64,000 bases of DNA from Annulohypoxylon bovei var. microspora (Eukaryota > Ascomycota > Sordariomycetes > Xylariales > Hypoxylaceae). Position numbers and translations under genes: made by a program. The DNA lies in the NCBI GenBank assembly GCA_022836615.1, contig MU405327.1, forward strand, positions 7,814-71,813, read 5' to 3'. This document shows, piece by piece, positions 55,527 to 64,000 of this stretch (position 1 is the stretch's first letter; every line of letters starts with the position of its first letter). The notes under the pieces were generated by a model, which made no database searches, was not told the origin of the DNA, and saw only the letters and a list, made by a program, of their open reading frames with translations.

Positions 55527-57108
55527 AATGGTTAAAACGGTTGGCGTGATGAACAGGTTGCTTTACTGAACGAGAGGGCCGGAGTCAATGGAAGGGTGTC
55601 ACACACGAAGTACACCCGAATCCTAGGAATCATTCGGCTTCACAACTCTCGACGACCGGCGATATTTTATTTGGACAACGTACATGTTGGTTGGAGAGGG
55701 TATGTCGGTGGGGATATCGACGGCGAGGGCGGAATAGAGGGAGACGGGGAGGCGAGAAAACGAATATACCCATGATATACCTACCCAAGGTACCTAACGT
55801 ATCTTAACGTTCTGTATATACTTCTTCCGGATAGAGAGCGTATGCACCACCATACAGAAGCGAATCAAACGATCCAATGTTTATTTTCATGATGTTTATT
55901 ACCTACGTTACCTTTTTAGCATATGACAATGACGTAAATATTATACAGGTACATGCGTATAAGTCATGTCGTGTAAGGCACAAGGACGGCTTCTGCCGGC
56001 TCCTAGTTTGGCGGGCCGAGCTAGTACCTGCCTACAGTACCTAGGTATTTAACTTACGTAATAATCGGCCGGTGAAAGCCTGATGATAAATTCATGATGT
56101 TCAGGGGTTAGATATGTGGATGAAGCACAATATTTTGCTGCATACCGTATGTATTGTATATTCTTATGAGAGAATCCCACTCGCACTTAATGATGGACGG
56201 GAATGCTGTTGATAAGAATAGCTAGTGGACATATGGATGTAGATCACTTTGGCGGGGTGTTTGTTTCGATTTTTGGTATCGGATGTACATATTGTACATG
56301 TCGCTACCTACCTACCGTCATTCGAAGTTTACGTAAGAATGATAATACCTTTATGTTTCAATTCCATTGAGCCGACTTGGCCGAGGCACAATAACCCCCG
56401 GTTCAAACACCTAATATTATTTAGTACTTCATAAAGAGGTATCAACTATTTCGGATGGGAATGAGTGAGTGAAGAATGATAAATATTATATTGGGGTGAA
56501 ATATCAGTATTTTATAGTCGACGGAAAGAGAAATGAATGAAGACGCACGTCATTTTTAAGATGAGACGCCGTGGACGTCTTATCAGATCTAAATGTACTT
56601 CCAAGTTCCATGTAAGGGAAACTAGAGTGGATACGGTACCGATACTTAGGAAACTTTTTTGGATGGTAGGAACGGGGACTTTGCGCCTGCCGAGGTTTGA
56701 GTTGCTTCTGACGTTTGCTCGGCTTTCTATTGCCGAAACATTGGACGAACAAACGGACTCTTACTTTCCCATCTGATAAAAAGTCAGCTCCCTTTTGTTA
56801 CGCTTCGGACTTCCGCTTCGTTTGTTCGAGATTCGACAGTACCGCACTTGGGCGCAAGAGGTTGAAATTGCTAGGTATAGTCGGAACAACAATAGTAACC
56901 GGGATTCCATATTGTTTGTGAATTCGCGCAAAGGAATAACTCCGAGTTCCTCGATTCTTGATATCGTCTACACCTAGACATCCCTTAGCCCAGGTTCTCG
57001 TCTTCGCGCCGCGCCCGACAAAAGACATATTCGCTCTCTCATTTATTCTTCATAGAGCGAGAAACCCCGCAACTTGGTAGATCGCGCAGAAGTCGGAGCG
57101 TCGCTGCT
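55527..57108. other. intergenic region
   Basis: About 1.6 kb between the zinc carrier and the carnitine carrier. AT-rich, no recognisable gene. Confidence 0.6.
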
Positions 57109-58218
57109 ATGTCTTCCAACGAGAAGCACAACGGCATCAACGAGAAGCTGCACTCCTCTCTACCGTCCCCCGTCGCCGACCACCTTCCGCACATCCCTGA
57201 GACTAAGGATGAGCTGAAGGCCGACCTAAAAGCTGGCGAGAAGGCCGTTACCTCTAGCATACGATCCTTCGCCGCCGGCGGTTTTGGTGGCGTCTGCGCC
57301 GTTGTCGTCGGACATCCGTTCGATCTGGTCAAGGTGCGCCTGCAGACCGCCGATAAGGGCGTGTACTCGTCCGCTATCGACGTAGTGCGCAAGAGCATCG
57401 CAAGGGATGGGTTAAGAAGGGGTCTCTATGCCGGTGTTAGTGCGCCGTTGGTGGGTGTTACGCCTATGTGTATGTTGTCCCTTCCCATCCTCCTACCAGG
57501 TTTTTACGCATAGTAGTCAAATGAGACTAATATTCATCTTTTTGCAGTCGCCGTATCATTCTGGGGTTACGACGTTGGTAAGCGAATCGTAACCGCCTAC
57601 TCTCCCCCCAGCCCTACAGGCGCCCTCTCAATCGGCCAGATCAGTCTCGCCGGCTTCTTAAGCGCCATCCCCATGACGGCCATCACCGCACCTTTCGAGC
57701 GTGTCAAGGTCATTCTGCAAGTCCAAGGCCAACGACTCAAGCCCGGCGAGGAGCCCAAGTACAAGGGCGGCCTTGACGTCGTGCGCCAGCTATACCACGA
57801 GGGGGGCGTCCGTTCCGTATTCCGCGGCAGCTTGGCGACGTTCGCACGAGACGGTCCCGGCTCCGCTGCCTATTTCGCCGCCTACGAGTACATCAAAAGG
57901 CGGCTCACCCCCATAGACCCGGAGACGGGCAAACCGAAGGGCGATTTAAGTCTGTTAGCTATCACGGCGGCGGGCGGCGCCGCAGGCGTTGCCATGTGGA
58001 TTCCCGTGTTCCCTATCGACACTATTAAGAGTCGGCTGCAGACAGCCGAGGGTAATGTGAGCATCGGCGGCGTATTTAAGGAAGTTTACGGCAGAGGAGG
58101 CATTAAGGCGTTCTTCCCCGGTTTCGGGCCCGCTCTTGCGAGAGCGGTGCCGGCGAACGCGGCGACCTTCTTGGGTGTCGAGTTGGCGCACCAGTTCTTC
58201 CGGAAGATGTTTGATTAA
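57109..58218 (+). CDS. mitochondrial carnitine/acylcarnitine carrier
   Basis: Exons 57109-57469 and 57548-58218 give 343 residues. The phase 1 join restores GVTPMF-AVSFWGYDVGKR. Three mitochondrial-carrier repeats are evident, each opening with the signature PFDLVKVRLQ, PFERVKVILQVQ and PIDTIKSRLQ. It exchanges acylcarnitine and carnitine across the inner mitochondrial membrane, feeding beta-oxidation and acetyl-unit transfer, as for Aspergillus acuH and yeast Crc1. Specificity rests on the overall sequence, in particular GVCAVVVGHPFDLVKVRLQ and the GFLSAIPMTAITAPFERVKV block. An extended hydrophilic N-terminus of about 45 residues precedes the first helix. Confidence 0.92.
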
Positions 58219-59703
58219 TCGTCTCGTCACTGGATAGGCGGCAAGCGCGTTGCTACAACGCATCCTACGCATTACAGGGTGTGACGAGGCTATTTGCATA
58301 GAAGAACCGAAAGTTTCAAAAGGGTGGCCGTTAAGAGCAGAAAGATGAAGCCACTAGTTGTTGGGCCTAGATACCTAAACGAGGGAAAGTCTCCCAAGAG
58401 GCTAAATAGAATACCTCCCCTAGAGTATAGGACATGAGCGTATGAGAGTGTTGGAATTGCATATCTAGGGCGTTTTTAGGGAGTGGGCCTTGTATTGATT
58501 CACATCGTCGCTTAGGGATCTGAGCCAAGTTAGATATGTAGAACGTCTTTGTCTCCATGGGTAGAAATGGGAACTGCCGTTGATACAGGAGACCTCCTTT
58601 CTTCTAGAAAGCGCAGACAATAGGCAACTGGCGAGTAGACGATTTTATATGCTTACACGCTTCCTACCCGAAGGGGTGTATTCACGTCGTACCATATTTA
58701 ACCCCGCCCTACTTTGTTCTCGTGCGGAAGTAGGCGCTTACTTGCGCCATGCAGCCGAGTTGGCGTACATATCGCGAGGAGATTAGATATGTCGTGCAAT
58801 GCAGAGGCGTATCGAGGTACGCATAGACAGAACCCCCGGAGGCATGGATGGGGTCTGACGAGTCGCATGCAGGTCGAAAGCCACCCGGAAGATCGATGGT
58901 AACATGGATAAGTCGTTATTTCCTGGTATCTCCTATCACTACATACGCCTATTTGTATTTGTATTTCATCCGTTGCTTTTCCCGCGAATCGAGCATACTG
59001 GCACCCGATTCAAATTTTGTCAAATGGGATGATTTCATGTATGATCAAGAGCGCACCCACGGTCTCGGGTTTACAGTGTAAAGCTAATAGCTCTCCTAGT
59101 CCACTAACATCCTATCACAATTTATGGGATTCAAACATAAGGTAGCTACCTAGTCACTTCGTAAGTAGCATTCATGATTGCCCAACTTTTAATGATATGG
59201 CACTCACTCTTTCATCTATGAATGATGAATAGCCAAGTACCCAACTCAACCTGCTTAATCGATATCACTACAATCTGAACTCCGACCCTCGGATCCCTTT
59301 CTTACTCCCTAGGGCAATGCAGACATCGACTGGCCAAGAGGTATCTTCTCAAACAAAAACCAAACAAAAAAACAACCGTGAAATGGAGGATTTGGGGAGG
59401 TGGGTATGGTAGAGTGGAAAGTTTGAAGACGCTAACCCCCTTTTAAGAACTTCCGCGATATCAACAACACAGCTATATATATGTACTTCAGGCTAGGAAA
59501 AGGTAGAAATAGTGCAGCCCATTAAAAGGTTCGCTATCAGACCGAGGAATTGTGTAGGTTATCGACGACGCTGTTCGATATGTAATGTTAACCGCCACTT
59601 CAGAAAACGTAATATTTGCTCGAGCATCTTATTCGAGATAAGACTCATGTTAGTAGTCTCGATTCGACGGAGCAGGTTGAGTTTCATATGATGGATCGAG
59701 AAT
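58219..59703. other. intergenic region (convergent genes)
   Basis: About 1.5 kb between convergent 3-prime ends. No gene recognised. Confidence 0.6.
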
Positions 59704-61890
59704 TCATCGCTCGTTGACGGTCCATCGTCGTTTCGTCGAGCTAAAATCCCGGATTCTTTCGGCTTCTCCCGGGGGCCGAGGAGCACCCCAAAGACCTCCG
59801 TTGTTTGTACCTGGCCAGAGGCTGGGAAATGCGTTCTCGTCAAAGTTGTCATGCTCTTCGTCATGTTCGGACAGCGAGTCTGATTTCGAGGCGACCTTAC
59901 TCGTCGGCTCTCTAGACTCAAGGTTGTTAGAATTAGGGCCATACGCTTGCGTCTTTGGGGAATCCTCGACCTTTCCCTCTGTTGTGTCTTTTTCATGACT
60001 GGGATTCATTAATGACGGCGGTTCTGCCTCCGTCGCTGGCACTTCGTCTTCCTGGTTTGGCGGCACCCATAGACCGACCGAACCTGATCGCTTCGCCCGG
60101 GTCGATGGGAAACTAGACACGCCACTGCCGACGGTTATCCCCCCGGTAGTCGCACTACTAGGCAATGCCGGCCGAAGAGAAGATGCCAGTACCGGCGATC
60201 CCCTTCGCATACTACCAAGCGAGGCGTTTGCCGAATTGCTGCGACTTCCCGGTGTCGAGCCTCCGTATAATGAGGCACCGAGGCTGATATCCTTTAGAGC
60301 AGAGCTAAGACCATTATTAAATCGACCACGGGAATTACGACCACCAGATGAAGAAGAACGGCTGATGATGGGCGGAGTGATGGAAGAATGGAGATGCTCT
60401 GTGTTAGCGAATAGCTTCAGCTCGAACATTTCCGACATCTTGGGTCGCTTGGTCGAGAGGGGCTCTTCAATCGAAGAAGCATGCCCGTTGTAAAGCTTCA
60501 TGTTCACCCCCTCGTCAAATTCGGGCTTCCGTTGTGCCAGCGTGATCGACGACATCCCAACATCGATCAGAACCGGCTGCTGTGTGATAGCACCGATGAG
60601 AGCGTTGCAGCCGGCACCATGCGAAACAAGGACAACTACGTCTTCAATCTCAACTTCCTGATCATCATCAACGGGCAGACCATCGGAGCTACTCTCCTTT
60701 TGCGGAGACTTGGTAGATTTCAAACTCGACACTGTCTTGGTCACCATCTCTCCGGGGTTCTTCGTGGTACTGTACCATTCGACTAACCGGCACAGCCCTT
60801 TCCTAAACCTCTGATGCATCGACGCCCACTCTTCGGGTAGGACACCGCCCTCTCCCCACCCAAGATTTTCCCTACTAGAGTCCCATTGATAGTCGACGTC
60901 GACACAGGCGTCACGAGCATGCGCAGCATAACCTTTCGGTATAGTCTCATTGATCGAAAGAGCATATGAAGGAACGGGAGCTACGTATCCCGGATTCCAA
61001 AAGGGGTCAGAGGGGGCCTTATGCGCGGTCTTTGGGTCCAAGTTTCCAACCAAATCACCCGTGATTCTCGGCAAACCGCTTTTCAGAGCAGAAACGTTAT
61101 CAAGACTAGAAGGAACATCAGACTCGGGGGTCATAGATGTAGCCAAGGGGCTCCCTCGGCTAGGAGAAGCATTCCATAGCTGAGTCGGGGTATTTGGAGC
61201 ATGTCGGCTATGAAAGTGAGGGTAATCGTTGTAATTTTCTCTCCGTAGAAGCTCGGCTTTTGCAGTCATCAACATCAGGCTCGATTTGGGAGGTGGCGTA
61301 ATATGTTCAAAGTAGTCGGGAGATAGCCATTCGCCGAGAAAGGGATCGAGTCGCAAAACGGACTTCTCGACTAGAGTCGGTGGCAAGGCCGGCGTACTTC
61401 GCGGAGAGGGAGATCTTTCGACGGGTGCGGGTAAGGAGGTGTTCGCAGCCAGGCCAGCAGCTATAGCGATGGATGTTTGGGCACAACGAAGAAAGGGCGA
61501 GCTATGTATCACAACCTTGTAGCGGCGCTTCTTCTGCTTGGTAGGGGTCGCGTCTGGTTCGTGATCGGTAGCGGCGTCCTCGTCATCTTCTTGTCTATCC
61601 TGCAAAATAGAAGCGATCCTAGCCCCGACGGTTTTAGACTGCATCCACCCGCCGTACGTTAGAGGGGGGTCATAAGGGGTAGGCGAGGAGAGGTGCCATT
61701 GCTCGTCTGTAGCATCGAGGCGGTTCCCGTGCCTAGATTCAATTTCTCATATATTAGTTTCGATATAGGATCTTGCAAGGTGCTGAAGTGGTTGAACAGG
61801 TTGAACAGGTTGAAGATGTTGAAGGGGTAGTATATGGCAAGGTACATGTACAAACCTAACTATGAATATGTAAGCCGGAGGGCGGCCCAT
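59704..61890 (-). CDS. histidine phosphatase superfamily protein with long disordered C-terminal region
   Basis: Exons 61856-61890 and 59704-61732 (minus strand) give 687 residues. The 35-nt first exon (MGRPPAYIFIV) is joined in phase 2 across a 123-nt intron, completing the RHG catalytic motif at residues 12-14 (VRHGNRLD, phospho-accepting His13). Then follow QWHLSSPTPYDPPLTYGGW, SSPFLRCAQTSIAIAAGL, and the second catalytic His383 in LVSHGAGCNALIGA. The phosphatase domain therefore spans about 390 residues because of inserted Ser/Pro-rich loops (about 120-225 and 320-360). Residues about 440-687 are low-complexity and disordered. Substrate unknown; relatives dephosphorylate proteins or small sugars. 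Without the small first exon the catalytic histidine would be lost. Confidence 0.85.
61791..61826. repeat. 9-bp tandem repeat (GTTGAACAG-type x4) in an intron
   Basis: Four imperfect units inside intron 1 (61733-61855) of the histidine-phosphatase gene. Confidence 0.75.
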
Positions 61891-63183
61891 ATCATCTATT
61901 TTATGGCAACACAACAAAATAGATGGCGAGTTGTCGGGTAGCAGTATAGAGTTAGGGGTAGGGGTTATCCGTCTTTGAGTCCGACTCCAATAGAGTAAGT
62001 GTTGTAGATGGTTTCGTCAAATTCGCAAAGCGGCAGTTATGTATATGGTAGCTTTGACCAAATGCATGTGATTTTTGCCGGAGGAGCTTTAGGTAGCTGT
62101 CACGAAGGTGTCACTTTAAGTTACACAAGTCTCGGTAATTGGTGAAGATGTGGTAAATGAATTGCGGGTTTTGACTTAAAACAATTTCTCCTGTCGTGCA
62201 ACTTTCGACCTCATATATTTCTAAGGTGGCTAGAATAGATGAGATGAGATGAGATGAAGAAAAGAAAGCCTAGAGAGCACACTAGGTACCTAAGGTATAA
62301 TCATGAGGGAAAATAGAGCACAGTTAAGGTTCAATTAGGGTAGGTACTTGCGTTGTTCGCGCATCCCGCTCCAATACGTACATGCACTAAGTACACTACT
62401 GTCACTACATACATACCCAAGACATACCCAAGACAGCTGCCGTCTCCAAGCCTAGATGCAAGGGCGGAGACGGCGCATGACGATGAGGCGGGGCAACCTT
62501 GGAAGCTAGCGTATCTAAGTTCGCACAATACCTATTATTTATGGCTGCTCTCGCTGCGACGCAACTGTAACTGCAGGTGCGTCAATATTCAATGTTCTGT
62601 TGGTGGAATTGGTAGACGAATTGCGGCTACTACTAGGTATGCTGGTATGTAAGTAGCCAAGGGCTTGAGGTCTAGCATTCATGTTAAGAGACATGTGGAA
62701 GATCTGGCTGAGCTATTGGATGTTCCTACAAGCCCCTGCAATTCTAGCGCTGTTAACCTTGGAAGTATGTACATAGCCCGACCCGATGACGCTACAATGC
62801 TTGAATGTACTTAGGTACTCATCCGTGGATGGCAGAATGTATGGATGTACCTAGACAGAAAGTGGGTAATCGGAGATAACGCCTGCCGACACTGGCGCGC
62901 TATGAAGCCAATTCGTCCCTACCGCGCTTGTACGTACATACGTTGTACACGAGAAAAACCCCTGTTTAATTGAGCCTTAACGGGATGACCAATCAATATT
63001 CATTTCAAGGTACCTAGTAGTATTACTCTGTACATCATATTCCATTCACTGTTCAAATGTTGTCCCAAGACATCGATATAGTAGCACAACACGAACATCG
63101 CCATTTTATATCATCGCCCGTCCATGACAGGACATCGAACGAAGACCACCGAAATCTCTAGTGATAGTTGATCGCCTATCATT
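61891..63183. other. divergent intergenic region
   Basis: About 1.3 kb between divergent genes with a GATGA-type simple repeat at 62238-62257. No gene seen. Confidence 0.6.
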
Positions 63184-64000
63184 ATGAAGCTCTCGAACGT
63201 ATTACACCTCCCCGCGCTGCTGGCAGCGACACTGCTGTCTCCCGCACAACCCGTGTCGGCTGAGCACACCAGCAACTGGGCCGTCTTGGTAGGCACTTCG
63301 AGATTCTGGTTCAACTACCGCCATCTCGCCAACGTCTTGTCCATGTACCGAACCGTCAAGCGACTGGGAATCCCCGATTCGCAAATCATCCTGATGCTTC
63401 CCGACGACATGGCATGCAATCCTCGGAATGCCTTTCCAGGTACCGTGTATAGTAACGCAGATCGCGCCGTCGACCTGTACGGGGACAACATCGAAGTCGA
63501 CTACCGGGGATACGAGGTTACCGTCGAGAACTTCATTAGATTGTTAACGGATCGCGTTGGGGACGAGATGCCGAGGAGCAAGCGATTGCTGACAGACGAC
63601 CGGAGCAACATATTCGTTTATATGACAGGCCACGGAGGAAACGAGTTCCTGAAGTTCCAAGATGCGGAAGAAATCGGTGCTTTTGATTTGGCGGATGCGT
63701 TTGAGCAGATGTGGGAGAAGAGAAGGTAAAGAACCAGAGGAATCAAAAGCCATTTTTAGACTGACGATGATGTTGTTGGATAGGTACCACGAGATTCTCT
63801 TCATGATCGACACATGCCAAGCGAACACGATGTACAGCAAGCTCTATTCTCCTAACATCATCGCAACCGGGTCCTCCGAGCTGGATCAATCCTCGTATTC
63901 CCACCACGCCGATAATGATGTCGGGGTGGCTGTTATCGACCGGTATACATATTATAACCTCGAATTTCTAGAGTCCGAAGTCAAAGACCTAGGCAGTAAG
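63184..64000 (+). CDS. gpi8: GPI-anchor transamidase catalytic subunit GPI8/PIG-K, partial at window end
   Basis: Exons 63184-63725 and 63784 onward; the gene runs off the right edge. The visible 254 residues begin with a signal peptide (about 1-26, ending in PVSAEHTSNW). The C13 cysteine-protease fold follows: NWAVLVGTSRFWFNYRHLANVLSMYR, LPDDMACNPRN, catalytic His150 in TGHGG and catalytic Cys192 in FMIDTCQANT. GPI8 cleaves the C-terminal signal of precursor proteins in the ER and transfers them to the GPI anchor. The phase 2 intron (63726-63783) joins EKRR-YHEILFMI. The last visible residues are EVKDLGSK. The transmembrane C-terminus lies outside the window. Confidence 0.95.

Noticed and set aside
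56371..56420. tRNA-Ser-like pieces (TGGCCGAG and GGTTCAAAC)
   Set aside because: The A-box-like and B-box-like words are only about 20 nt apart and no acceptor stem can be drawn.
62598..62640. tRNA-Leu-like word GGTGGAATTGGTAGACG
   Set aside because: No matching T-arm or acceptor stem downstream at the right distance.
1..64000. CRISPR arrays, prophage or bacterial operons
   Set aside because: The DNA is eukaryotic with spliceosomal introns; no regularly spaced repeats were seen.

Overview
The window is nuclear DNA of a filamentous ascomycete (Pezizomycotina; most likely Sordariomycetes, inferred). The evidence is short phase-consistent introns of about 48-230 nt with GTAAGT/GTATGT donors and CTAAC-like branch sites, long intergenic spacers studded with the palindromic motif TACCTAGGTA, and typical fungal families (YPK kinase, mannitol-1-phosphate dehydrogenase, Snu23, BLI-3-like protein, barA/lagA-type ceramide synthases). 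I rebuilt gene models by joining exons whose phases agree and whose joined protein restores a recognisable family.

Layout. 1-21.1 kb is the accessory-looking part. It holds an HExxH protein with a repetitive tail, a conserved unknown protein, two ceramide synthases in tandem on the minus strand, a decayed 2-oxoglutarate dioxygenase head-to-head with a shortened UNC93-like MFS gene, a multipass membrane protein, an ABHD12-like hydrolase, a CHIP-like TPR/U-box ubiquitin ligase, a GC-rich class V aminotransferase, and a DHA2 transporter broken by two frameshifts. 23.4-31.2 kb holds the YPK-type kinase, glucose-6-phosphate isomerase and an MCT-like transporter. 31.2-36.2 kb is a 5 kb stretch without a convincing gene. 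36.2-64 kb is mostly housekeeping: mannitol-1-phosphate dehydrogenase, COPI beta-prime, an F-box-like protein, a BLI-3-like FMN protein, DPH5, SNU23, UBC7, ALG1, an Msc2/ZnT-type zinc carrier, a carnitine/acylcarnitine carrier, a histidine-phosphatase-fold protein and the start of GPI8. A 10-N scaffold gap lies at 48253-48262, with flanks that look like two copies of the same locus.

How genes relate. Most neighbours are functionally unrelated, as is normal for a fungal chromosome. Two themes stand out. Sphingolipid control: two ceramide synthases plus a YPK-type kinase, and the first synthase carries an N-terminal RxRxxS-hydrophobic site of the kind YPK kinases phosphorylate. Secretory-pathway/ER work: ALG1, GPI8, UBC7, COPI beta-prime and a zinc carrier. 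I found no PKS, NRPS or terpene-synthase gene, no CRISPR array, no intact transposon and no confident tRNA. I do not see a clear-cut new system. The best leads are the tandem ceramide synthases, the decayed transporter/dioxygenase group beside them, the HExxH protein, and the false duplication at the gap.
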